Shown here piece after piece: positions 25,751 to 32,452 of a DNA stretch of 64,000 nt (its first letter is position 1; each line of letters starts with the position of its first letter). The stretch is taken from positions 1-64,000 of the forward strand of contig JAEWYQ010000037.1 of NCBI GenBank assembly GCA_023395555.1, in the 5' to 3' direction. This stretch comes from Bacillota bacterium (lineage in GTDB: Bacteria > Bacillota > Clostridia > Lachnospirales > Lachnospiraceae). The position numbers and the translations under genes are program-made. The notes beneath the pieces are model-generated. The model worked only from the letters and a program-made list of their open reading frames with translations. It did not search any database and was not told where the DNA came from.

Positions 25751-25786
25751 GTCTGCCTAATGATATCCCCCATCATGATAGCAGAC
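25751..25786 (+). other. hairpin after tRNA-Gln; otherwise empty 300-base stretch
   Basis: GTCTGC plus ATGAT pairs with ATCAT plus GCAGAC. The loop repeats the 14-mer seen at 25101. From 25787 to 26057 I see no gene; short hairpins occur (GGACAAATGTCC, ACCC/GGGT near 26022). Confidence 0.5.
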
Positions 25787-26057
25787 AAGGTTTTCTTCAT
25801 TGAAAATCTCCTTTCCCTCATAGCGGAATGCTGTCGGGTTAATTATATGACCTGGGCGCTTAAAAGTGCCAAATGGCCGTCGCAGGCCAGTGAGGGTTTA
25901 TGGATAAGTTTGTTTTCCGGTTTCTTTGCATCACCATTCAAAGATGAAACAAAAACCGGGATTAATATTCAAAGCAGGTGCGTGGTCGTACATGCAGGAC
26001 AAATGTCCAGATATTAATCAACCCTATGCGGGTCCTCATAGACATAAAATGGACGTT

Positions 26058-26118
26058 TGCGCCGCCTGGTCCACTGCTGTAGCAGGGCTTAAAGATGGTT
26101 CGATTCCATCGGGCGCAT
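26058..26118 (+). tRNA. aberrant tRNA-like element, truncated
   Basis: The acceptor-like TGCGCC / GGGCGCA and a perfect T arm (GATGG-TTCGATT-CCATC) are present. Only 29 bases lie between them, against about 42 in a normal tRNA. The place of the anticodon arm holds a 4-bp hairpin with a 4-base loop, CTGC-TGTA-GCAG. No anticodon can be assigned. It is either a decayed tRNA or a tRNA mimic. Confidence 0.45.
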
Positions 26119-26122
26119 TAAG

Positions 26123-26139
26123 GGCGGTTCGATTCCGCC
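26123..26139 (+). other. isolated T-arm stem-loop
   Basis: GGCGG-TTCGATT-CCGCC is a perfect tRNA T arm but lies only five bases after the previous tRNA-like element, so no acceptor or anticodon parts can belong to it. A second isolated T arm, GCAAG-TTCGATT-CTTGC, follows at 26167-26183. Confidence 0.5.
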
Positions 26140-26291
26140 TCAGTGACAGAGTTCTGGTGAGACATAGCAAGTTCGATTCTTGCTGATATGTGTTAATGGA
26201 TTGGCATTCCATTGACTAAGCTTTGGTGGGCACAAGGTCAATCTGCATGGAAAGGCGGATTTAAAACTGCCGGAGATTCCATGGTGGAAGA

Positions 26292-26351
26292 GGTCTGAAA
26301 GAGCGATATGGGAATTCCCATATCGCGGAGGCGACTTATAGGAAGCAGACC
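26292..26351 (+). ncRNA. structured element with closing stem and perfect inner palindrome
   Basis: GGTCTG (26292) pairs with CAGACC (26346). Inside is a 24-base perfect palindrome at 26303-26326 centred on GGAATTCC. It resembles a compact tRNA-like or processing element within the tRNA cluster. Function unknown. Confidence 0.4.
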
Positions 26352-26500
26352 ATAGTACCGTGAATTGTGTGGGTCTATTCGGTGCTGACGATGGGAAAGA
26401 CCATATTCTTGCAAGAATTAAGTCTTGTCTCTTGACTTTAATCAGAGAGGCTGGGTGAAGCGTCAATTGGACTGGCCTTAATCACAATAATGGGCGCGAC

Positions 26501-26603
26501 GTGTTGATGGTGGAATCGGTAGACACTAGGGAAAGAACGCGGTCTGGTATGGAAAGTAAGTAGTGGGTGCGTTCATGCATGGTTCAAATCCATGCTCAAC
26601 ACA
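26501..26603 (+). tRNA. tRNA-Leu-like element lacking a normal anticodon arm
   Basis: The seven-bp acceptor GTGTTGA/TCAACAC is perfect, the D arm (GTGGAATCGGTAGACAC) is typical of class II tRNA-Leu, and the T arm is GCATGG-TTCAAAT-CCATGC. The roughly 50 bases between D and T arms do not form a 17-base anticodon arm. Instead GAACGC pairs with GCGTTC over a 28-base loop. No anticodon can be read. Confidence 0.5.
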
Positions 26604-26650
26604 TCAACCTCTTATCATTGTCTGGCGGTTGTAAAATTCAAGACAAGATT

Positions 26651-26751
26651 ATTCGGTGGTGGAAAAGGTAAACACAAGGCAATGACAGGCGTTAGGATGG
26701 TGAACTGCGCAGGCCCTACCCAACTGTTGAGTGCAAATCTCAACCCGAATA
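26651..26751 (+). tRNA. second class II tRNA-like element with abnormal middle
   Basis: Acceptor ATTCGG/CCGAAT, a Leu-type D arm (GTGGAAAAGGTAAACAC) and the six-bp T stem GTTGAG/CTCAAC are present. The T loop is TGCAAAT, unlike the usual TTCAAAT. The 50 bases between D and T arms again give no standard anticodon arm. Confidence 0.4.
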
Positions 26752-26844
26752 AGTTGCCGGGTCATTCCCGGGTGATGTGAGAGTGGCGGAGTCCTCACCG
26801 AGCAATGAAAATGACTGTGTAGATGATGGCACAGTAATCGCACA

Positions 26845-26910
26845 TGGGCTAATAGTTTAACGGTAAAACAGCCAGGCATGGCAGTAACGGTTCGAATCCG
26901 TAAAGCCCAT
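26845..26910 (+). tRNA. tRNA-like element with shrunken anticodon arm
   Basis: TGGGCT/AGCCCA acceptor, D arm GTTTAACGGTAAAAC and T arm ACGG-TTCGAAT-CCGT are present. The anticodon arm is reduced to GCCA-GGCA-TGGC (4 bp, 4-base loop). At 66 nt it is about seven bases short. Confidence 0.45.
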
Positions 26911-27117
26911 TGGTGTTGTTGCCAGTATACTCCGAGGCAGTTTATTACAGAAATTGCGGATATGTGATTAATACCGGTTGAAAGCATGTCTTGGGAACTG
27001 GATTGAGTGGAAAATATGTGAGAAATATTGATTGGCCATCAATAGATTATCCATAAAGTACCTCTGACTAACACAACCTTGCATTGGACGGTGGCAAGTA
27101 AAAAATACCGCCGACAT

Positions 27118-27202
27118 GCAGAATTGACAGAGTGGTAATGTGCTGGGTTGCTAACCCAATGCCGCCTTTCGGGGCGCAGGCGTTCGAATCGCTTATTCTG
27201 CG
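27118..27202 (+). tRNA. tRNA-Ser (anticodon GCT)
   Basis: An 85-nt class II cloverleaf: acceptor GCAGAAT/ATTCTGC, anticodon arm GGG-TTGCTAA-CCC, long variable arm CGCC-TTTC-GGGGCG and T arm GGCG-TTCGAAT-CGCT. Discriminator G is normal for Ser. Confidence 0.88.
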
Positions 27203-27205
27203 TAA

Positions 27206-27290
27206 GCCGCATTATCCTAACTGGTAAGGAGTCGGTCTTGAAAACCGGTGATATCGAAAGGTACTGCAGGTTCGAATCCTGTGTGCGGCG
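27206..27290 (+). tRNA. tRNA-Ser (anticodon TGA)
   Basis: An 85-nt class II tRNA: acceptor GCCGCAT/GTGCGGC, anticodon arm CGGT-CTTGAAA-ACCG, a long variable arm and T arm GCAGG-TTCGAAT-CCTGT. It starts four bases after the previous tRNA, so both are probably processed from one transcript. Confidence 0.88.
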
Positions 27291-27328
27291 TTGTAATAAA
27301 GTTTTCACCCATGAAAGGAGTAATCCCA

Positions 27329-28588
27329 TTGGATTGGAAAAATGTAGTAGTTGAACTTAAATCGCAAGGTCGAACATGGACGGAAATTGCTGCAGCAATC
27401 CAGGTAGATTTCCCCGAACTATCAGAATTGCAACGGTACAATAAGGCGAGGGATCATTATCGGCATAGATCAAATCACCATGCAAAGCACAATGAGAACG
27501 AGATAGCAACTAAAAGCGTTGAATATAAAGCGGATGGTTCTGCAACATTCGAAGGCATTATTCAGTTAATGGATGGCGAACCAATCACACCTGAAATTAT
27601 CATGGGAGCACATAATCTTGATGTTAAGAAGTGGGAAACAATAGCTTATAAAACGAATTTATGGCAAGCGCAGAAAAAAGGCGGGAACAAGCTTCTTCTC
27701 TATCAAAGCAAGATAACCGTCAGGCCGAAGCAGATTGATAATATTTCCGTAGAAGATATCGATACATATTTTGCAAACAAAGATTATTCAAAAGACAAAC
27801 TCCCTACCGATTGCATAAATTACGATCCTTCGGGCGAAATACTTGAAATTGACCTTGCCGATCCGCATATTGGGCTTCTGTCGTGGAGAAAAGAAACCGG
27901 CGCGGATTATGATTTGAAAATAGTCAAGCAAAGGTTTTTCATGTGTATCAATGATATAATTGCGAGATGTACCGGTATGAAACTAAAAAAGATTGTACTG
28001 GTCGGACTCGGAGATGTGCTACACGCGGATAATAATGAGCAAAAAACGACGAACGGCACATTTCAGCAGACGGATGGCAGGCTTGAAAAGATAACGGAAT
28101 GCGCAGAGGACATGTTGATTGACGGAATAACCATTCTTGGCCGACTGGCTCCCGTTGAATTCGTACACTTATGCGGGAATCATGATCGGCTGACCGGATA
28201 TATGCTCGCAAGAAGTGTTAAGAATGCTTTTAAAAATGATAAAAACGTAACTTTTGATATTTCACCCAATCCGATAAAAAGTAAGGTTTTCGGGATTTCA
28301 CTCGTGGTCTTTCATCATGGCGATCTGCCAAAGAAAAATACCAATGATTTGCCAATAAATTTCGCAAGAGAGCATATTTCAGGTACTAAATTCACCGAGG
28401 TACATTGTGGGCACTACCATACCGAAGAGACAAAGGTCGTGGGTGGTGTGAGGGTTAGGTATCTGCCGACAATAGCCGCATCATCATATTGGGAACATCA
28501 ACAAGGTTATTCGTCTGATAAGGCAGTTGTTTGTTATTTATGGAATGAGAAGACAGGGTTGCGTAACACGTGGTATACGATGATATAG
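27329..28588 (+). CDS. calcineurin-like metallophosphoesterase
   Basis: A 419-residue protein. After an N-terminal HTH-like region (WTEIAAAIQVDFPELSELQRYNKARD, about 14-40) the C-terminal 230 residues hold the binuclear metal motifs in order: DLADPHIG, GLGDVLH, GNHD, FHHGD and GHYH. Phage enzymes of this type act on nucleic acids or nucleotides; the substrate here is unknown. A TTG start is chosen because AAAGGAG sits nine bases before it; an ATG six codons upstream has no ribosome-binding site and nearly touches the tRNA. Confidence 0.82.
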   Translation: MDWKNVVVELKSQGRTWTEIAAAIQVDFPELSELQRYNKARDHYRHRSNHHAKHNENEIATKSVEYKADGSATFEGIIQLMDGEPITPEIIMGAHNLDVKKWETIAYKTNLWQAQKKGGNKLLLYQSKITVRPKQIDNISVEDIDTYFANKDYSKDKLPTDCINYDPSGEILEIDLADPHIGLLSWRKETGADYDLKIVKQRFFMCINDIIARCTGMKLKKIVLVGLGDVLHADNNEQKTTNGTFQQTDGRLEKITECAEDMLIDGITILGRLAPVEFVHLCGNHDRLTGYMLARSVKNAFKNDKNVTFDISPNPIKSKVFGISLVVFHHGDLPKKNTNDLPINFAREHISGTKFTEVHCGHYHTEETKVVGGVRVRYLPTIAASSYWEHQQGYSSDKAVVCYLWNEKTGLRNTWYTMI

Positions 28589-28597
28589 GAGGGAATT

Positions 28598-28825
28598 ATG
28601 AGCGATGTGATAAATCATCCACAACACTACGCTTCAGGCAAAATTGAATGCATAGATGCCTTAGAAGCCGCCACCGATGGATTGAACGGTATTGAAGCAG
28701 TATGCACGGCAAATGCCATTAAATATCTTTGGCGCTGGAAGCATAAAAACGGTGCAGAGGATCTTCGTAAGGCACGATGGTATATTGATAAACTGATTGA
28801 GAAACAGGAGGTTCCGCATGAATGA
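28598..28825 (+). CDS. DUF3310 family phage protein
   Basis: A 75-residue protein with the DUF3310 pattern: NHPQHY near the start, then CIDALEA...NAIKYLWRWKHKNGAEDLRKARWYIDKL. The family is widespread in phages and is thought to relate to nucleotide metabolism, without an established reaction. It overlaps the next gene by 8 bases. Confidence 0.8.
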   Translation: MSDVINHPQHYASGKIECIDALEAATDGLNGIEAVCTANAIKYLWRWKHKNGAEDLRKARWYIDKLIEKQEVPHE

Positions 28826-29543
28826 TTATAAAATTTACGGAATCGACTTTGATGGCACGATTTGTAAAAACAAATGGCCCGAAATCGGCGAACCAATCCA
28901 GAAAATTATTGATTTTTGTATTCAGAAGAAATCCGAAGGACATAAATTAATTCTATGGACATGCCGAACCGGTTTGGATTTGGATGCTGCGGTTAAGTGG
29001 TGCGGAGAACATGGGATTGAATTTGATGCAGTTAATGAAAATCTGCCGGATGAAATTGAGAAATATCAGAATGACTCAAGGAAAATCGGCGCGGATTATT
29101 TCATAGATGATAAGAGCCTATTCATTCCGGGATTTTCAAGTAAGCCCAAGGATACATTCACTTCTAAGGAAGAACTTGATCAGTATCTTGCGGAATGGCA
29201 GTCGCGGTTATTCCTTACTGATTGGATTATCAAGGCAAGTGTATGTGAACCCGATGATTTTGTTATTAAAGGGTGTAGCGGTGAAAATGAGTTTCAAATT
29301 GTAAACAGATGTTGTGTAATTCGCATTGTAGATAAAGAACATTACGGCGATAGGATTATTAAGTATTGTGCTGAGCTAATCCTGGTTCATGAATTGTTGC
29401 ATTGTAAGTATAATTGGATCGCCAATAACAACACATATGAAGGAAAATTTCTCGATGCGTCCGAGCATGCCCTTCTGGAGCAGATGGCAAAGTCACTGAT
29501 TATGGCGAAGTATAATGTTGGGCTGGATTATTTTGTGGGGTGA
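28818..29543 (+). CDS. HAD-like phosphatase fused to HExxH metallopeptidase-like domain
   Basis: A 241-residue protein. Residues 1-110 are HAD-like, with GIDFDGTICKN at the start, LWTCRTG in the middle and YFIDDKS as the acidic motif IV. Residues about 120-241 are unrelated and contain LVHELLHCKYN, an HExxH zinc motif, followed by a Glu-containing SEHALLEQMAK segment that could supply the third ligand. Each domain occurs alone in phages; the fusion is unusual. The ATG overlaps the DUF3310 stop and has AGGAGG upstream. Confidence 0.7.
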   Translation: MNDYKIYGIDFDGTICKNKWPEIGEPIQKIIDFCIQKKSEGHKLILWTCRTGLDLDAAVKWCGEHGIEFDAVNENLPDEIEKYQNDSRKIGADYFIDDKSLFIPGFSSKPKDTFTSKEELDQYLAEWQSRLFLTDWIIKASVCEPDDFVIKGCSGENEFQIVNRCCVIRIVDKEHYGDRIIKYCAELILVHELLHCKYNWIANNNTYEGKFLDASEHALLEQMAKSLIMAKYNVGLDYFVG

Positions 29544-29547
29544 TGGG

Positions 29548-29841
29548 ATGAATTGCAGGAATTGTATTTATTGCAATATTGATTACATATGGTGCGATGA
29601 ATCGCAAGAGGAATTTGAAACTGCTTCATGTGACAAAGACCTTGATGAATTTATGACTGACAATGAGTGCCATCGTTATACCGAGTATCCACCGTATAAA
29701 GAACAATCAACCAAATGTGACAAGTGCGGCAATCTTTATGAGTGTTCAAAGAATGGGGTGTTGATGGAAACCACATTGCACATGGATAATAGCAGGCATT
29801 ATATTCCTGGAATGGATGGCTGTACAAAAGGAGTTGAATAA
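29548..29841 (+). CDS. cysteine-rich putative zinc-binding phage protein
   Basis: A 97-residue protein with about ten Cys, including CRNCIYC, CDKCGNLYEC and paired Cys near the C terminus, suggesting two zinc sites. The ATG is four bases past the previous stop. Function unknown. Confidence 0.55.
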   Translation: MNCRNCIYCNIDYIWCDESQEEFETASCDKDLDEFMTDNECHRYTEYPPYKEQSTKCDKCGNLYECSKNGVLMETTLHMDNSRHYIPGMDGCTKGVE

Positions 29842-29844
29842 TCC

Positions 29845-30093
29845 ATGTTTGATATCGAGAAAGCAAAATCCAAAGGTATGGATGCCAGGACAATAGAAAT
29901 ACTGCAATCCATAAATGAAAATACCGCAAAGCGGGAATCGTGTTCTCTGCATCAATTTGAGACAACTGACCGGTTAGGAAAACACCGCTGTAAGAACTGC
30001 GGATGCGTTGAAGATGGTGGGTTTGTATTGGCGTATGAACAGGGATTGAAGCATGGAAGGAGTTTTTCGCATATTAACTCGGAATATAAATGA
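29845..30093 (+). CDS. small zinc-ribbon phage protein
   Basis: An 82-residue protein with a helical N-terminal half and a HQFETTDRLGKHRCKNCGC zinc-ribbon-like segment. Adjacent to other Cys-rich small genes. Function unknown. Confidence 0.5.
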   Translation: MFDIEKAKSKGMDARTIEILQSINENTAKRESCSLHQFETTDRLGKHRCKNCGCVEDGGFVLAYEQGLKHGRSFSHINSEYK

Positions 30094-30177
30094 AGCATGG
30101 GAGAGCTTGTCATGACTAATGATTTGAATACGCTCCATATAGATAACACGGGATCGAAAATAAGTGGAGGAGGGCTA

Positions 30178-30421
30178 ATGTATCAAGCAATTTATAAATG
30201 TAGGATGTGTGGCTCATTCATCTAATGAAGAATATGCGAATGATTCTGTTGAAATCATCACATATGATAAAAGTAATTCACACAGGTATCACAAAGCAGG
30301 AGATAAGATGGTTAAAATTCCTCTGAAGCGGTCTGAGATGCTTCATCTGTGTGCAGATGGGCGTGTGGGAGCCGCTGTTATACAAGGGTTTAGAAGGGTA
30401 AGTGATGCAACCCATGAATGA
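30178..30421 (+). pseudogene. frameshifted zinc-ribbon phage gene
   Basis: The reading frame MYQAIYKCRMCGSF after a strong GGAGGAGGG site stops at 30225. The adjoining frame from 30209 continues to 30421 with a segment ending HLCADGRVGAAVIQGFRRVSD. Together they look like one small phage zinc-ribbon protein (CxxC...HxC) with a one-base frame change near 30220. It is either a pseudogene, a sequencing error, or a real short peptide plus a GTG-initiated ORF. Confidence 0.5.
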
Positions 30422-30581
30422 ATTGATTTTATCGGTTATTCAAAAGAAAATGGAAAAACTGCAACGGAAACTTGAACGATACGCAACGGTCTTCTTTGGT
30501 AAGGACATGCGGATTATGTATATATCGGGAAAGCAGATTGATGATGCTGTCGAAAAACATGAGGGTGAGAATCGTGGATGA
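30405..30581 (+). CDS. small basic coiled-coil phage peptide
   Basis: A 58-residue ORF with helical IQKKMEKLQRKLERYATVFFG. It overlaps both neighbours, consistent with translational coupling. Not recognised. Confidence 0.4.
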   Translation: MQPMNELILSVIQKKMEKLQRKLERYATVFFGKDMRIMYISGKQIDDAVEKHEGENRG

Positions 30582-30786
30582 AAAATCATATGATTTTGTT
30601 GCTGTTTATAACCGTATTACAAAAGAAATCCTGGCTTGCATTCCGCTGATTGACGGACAAGAGGGTTTTGCCAAGGATGATATTGAATTTAGATTCTATC
30701 CTATTGGCACGGAACCTGCATTCAGGGAAGAGAACGGAATTGTAAAATTGTCGGAGAATACTATAGTGTTTAAGAATTTATATTAG
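30574..30786 (+). CDS. hypothetical small phage protein
   Basis: About 70 residues beginning VDEKSYDFVAVYNRITKEIL. A GTG start is chosen for its upstream GAGGGTGAG and the short overlap with the previous stop; an ATG at 30559 is possible. Not recognised. Confidence 0.45.
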   Translation: MDEKSYDFVAVYNRITKEILACIPLIDGQEGFAKDDIEFRFYPIGTEPAFREENGIVKLSENTIVFKNLY

Positions 30787-30801
30787 ACTAGGAGGGTGAC
30801 T

Positions 30802-31095
30802 ATGGCGAAGTATAGAAAGAAGCCGGTTGTGATTGAGGCAATGCAGTTAACTGCAGACAGAGAAAGAATAGCGGTGATTATTGAATGGGTGGACAATATC
30901 GATATGTCTACTTGCGAATTCGCGAGGAATGCGACAATAAATAAGGTATTAGAAGATGAATACTTACCCATTCAGACATTGGAAGGTACCATGAGAGCAT
31001 CTTTTGGTGATTACGTGATAAAGGGTGTGCATGGCGAGTTTTACCCGTGTAAGCCGGAAATTTTCGAATCAACATATGAAAAGGTGGATGATTGA
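30802..31095 (+). CDS. conserved phage protein (KYRKKPVVIEA type)
   Basis: A 97-residue protein of a type I know from many phages: it opens MAKYRKKPVVIEAMQL and ends GDYVIKGVHGEFYPCKPEIFESTYE. No function is established. TAGGAGGG precedes the ATG. Confidence 0.75.
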   Translation: MAKYRKKPVVIEAMQLTADRERIAVIIEWVDNIDMSTCEFARNATINKVLEDEYLPIQTLEGTMRASFGDYVIKGVHGEFYPCKPEIFESTYEKVDD

Positions 31096-31212
31096 ATGAA
31101 TGTCTACTGCCAAGGCACCAAGAAGAACGGCCAGCCGTGCCGCCGTTATCTCGGAAAAGTAGAAGGAAAAGCTGAGTTACTCAATATAAAACGAGGTGAC
31201 ACAATTGATTGA
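31096..31212 (+). CDS. very small basic peptide
   Basis: A 38-residue ORF (MNVYCQGTKKNGQPCRRYLG...) starting one base after the preceding stop. The CQGTKKNGQPCRR pattern suggests a small zinc or RNA-binding peptide. It overlaps the Com-like ORF by 8 bases. Confidence 0.4.
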   Translation: MNVYCQGTKKNGQPCRRYLGKVEGKAELLNIKRGDTID

Positions 31213-31336
31213 ATTTAGATGTAAGAAGTGTAAAAAATTACTGGCTGTGATAGGCGAAAAGTCCGAAGTCACAATTGTATGCCCAAGGTGTAATGAGGAA
31301 AACAAAAAGGAGAAGGTTATTTCTTCTCCCAGATAA
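31205..31336 (+). CDS. Com-like zinc-finger peptide
   Basis: A 43-residue TTG-initiated ORF with FRCKKCKKLLAVIG and VCPRCNEEN, a CxxC...CxxC finger like the phage Mu Com translational activator. GAGGTG lies before the TTG. Its 3' end overlaps the convergent HTH gene. Confidence 0.5.
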   Translation: MIEFRCKKCKKLLAVIGEKSEVTIVCPRCNEENKKEKVISSPR

Positions 31337-31526
31337 TCTTAAACCCCATGATTTCGGCCATATCAACAATTTCTTGATATTTAATGGTTCCACGACTTAA
31401 TTTATTGCTGATATTTTGAGTAGTGGTAGGCTCATGAGTTTTGTTGTATTCGGCCACTATATCGGTGAGTGTCATTCCGCTTTTTGCGATATATGACTTG
31501 ATTTCATTCCTAATTTCATTTGGCAT
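31317..31526 (-). CDS. XRE-like phage regulator
   Basis: A 69-residue HTH protein of a type common in clostridial phages: KSYIAKSGMTLTDIVAEYN, then TTQNISNKLSRGTIKYQEIVDMAEIMGF. AAACGGAGG precedes the ATG on the minus strand. It is divergent from the promoter at 31607 that serves the HNH-terL side. The repeated ATGGTGTA words there may be its operators. Confidence 0.7.
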   Translation of the reverse strand: MPNEIRNEIKSYIAKSGMTLTDIVAEYNKTHEPTTTQNISNKLSRGTIKYQEIVDMAEIMGFKIIWEKK

Positions 31527-31606
31527 GATAATACCTCCGTTTTTATGTTAATTATACTGCATTAATATGAAATATTCAATATGGTGTAAAAATATTTATT
31601 ATAGTG

Positions 31607-31635
31607 TTGCATTGCTTCTCCACATGGTGTATAAT
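31607..31635 (+). promoter_or_regulatory. promoter upstream of the HNH gene and terL
   Basis: TTGCAT, 17 bases, TATAAT. ATGGTGTA occurs at 31581 and within the spacer (31624), suggesting control by the adjacent XRE-like protein. Confidence 0.6.
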
Positions 31636-31675
31636 GAAACTATAATAAAACATTATATGGATTGGAGTGTCACAC

Positions 31676-32398
31676 TTGAAAAAGGTCATTGATTTAACAG
31701 GAATGAAGCTTGGTAAATTGACAGTAATGTCAAGAGCAGAAAATACAATATACCCCTATGGTGGAATGGCTGTTAACTGGAATTGCTTATGTGAATGTGG
31801 GAGAACAGCAATAGTAAGAGGTGCTCATTTAAAAAGCGGACATCATGTCGGATGTGGCCATTGTATGCATAGCGATGGAGAAAATTATAAGAGAAATTAT
31901 AATAAAATGAATGAAACCACAGATAAACTAATCAAAAATGAACATAAAGTGATTAACAATACAGTTGAAGTCATGTTTTCTAATTCAGACAAGGTAATGA
32001 CTTGTGATTTAGAAGACTGGGAAGAACTCAAATTTAGAAAATGGACAGTTAATGGAGATGGATACGCAAATGCAAGATTTAAGGAGCAGAAGACAAGTTT
32101 ATTTTTTCATCGTGTCGTAATGAATTGTCCGCGAGGATTAATCGTTGATCATATTAATGGAAATAGACTTGACAATAGAAAGTGTAACCTTAGAATTGTG
32201 ACGATTACTGAAAATAACCACAATAAGGCGACCAACTCAAATAATACCAGCGGAACCCCTGGCGTGTACGCTAAAAGAGGAAAGTGGATTTCTGGAATTG
32301 GTGTTAATGGAAAATATATTAGGCTTGGATGCCATGATTGTTACGAAGGAGCCGTTCAAGCAAGAAAAGAAGCTGAAAAGAAATATTGGAGTAAGTAA
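31676..32398 (+). CDS. HNH homing-type endonuclease
   Basis: A roughly 240-residue free-standing homing endonuclease. The N terminus (DLTGMKLGKLTVMSRAEN...CECG...CGHC) is the usual DNA-binding zinc-like module. FFHRVVMNCPRGLIVDHINGNRLDNRKCNLRIVT is the HNH nuclease core, and a C-terminal AP2-like segment (SGTPGVYAKRGKWISGIGVNGKYIRLGCH) follows. A TTG start is chosen from GGAG spacing; GTG three codons earlier is possible. It sits between the accessory region and terL, a usual target location. Confidence 0.85.
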   Translation: MKKVIDLTGMKLGKLTVMSRAENTIYPYGGMAVNWNCLCECGRTAIVRGAHLKSGHHVGCGHCMHSDGENYKRNYNKMNETTDKLIKNEHKVINNTVEVMFSNSDKVMTCDLEDWEELKFRKWTVNGDGYANARFKEQKTSLFFHRVVMNCPRGLIVDHINGNRLDNRKCNLRIVTITENNHNKATNSNNTSGTPGVYAKRGKWISGIGVNGKYIRLGCHDCYEGAVQARKEAEKKYWSK

Positions 32399-32416
32399 CA
32401 AAGACAGAGAGCCATT

Positions 32417-32452
32417 GAGCACCAGTTCTTAGAAAGGGTTGGTGCTCTTTTT
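32417..32452 (+). terminator. terminator-like hairpin directly before terL
   Basis: GAGCACCA pairs with TGGTGCTC, followed by five T and then immediately the terL ATG. The only ribosome-binding-like sequence (AGAAAGGG) is in the loop. It either ends the HNH transcript or controls terL expression. Confidence 0.7.

Noticed and set aside
25691..26186. ORFs of 86-108 codons within the tRNA cluster
   Set aside because: They run through tRNA genes, lack ribosome-binding sites and have no protein-like pattern.
26400..26450. A suppressor tRNA with anticodon TTA
   Set aside because: A CTTTAAT loop-like sequence is present, but no acceptor, D or T arms can be built around it.
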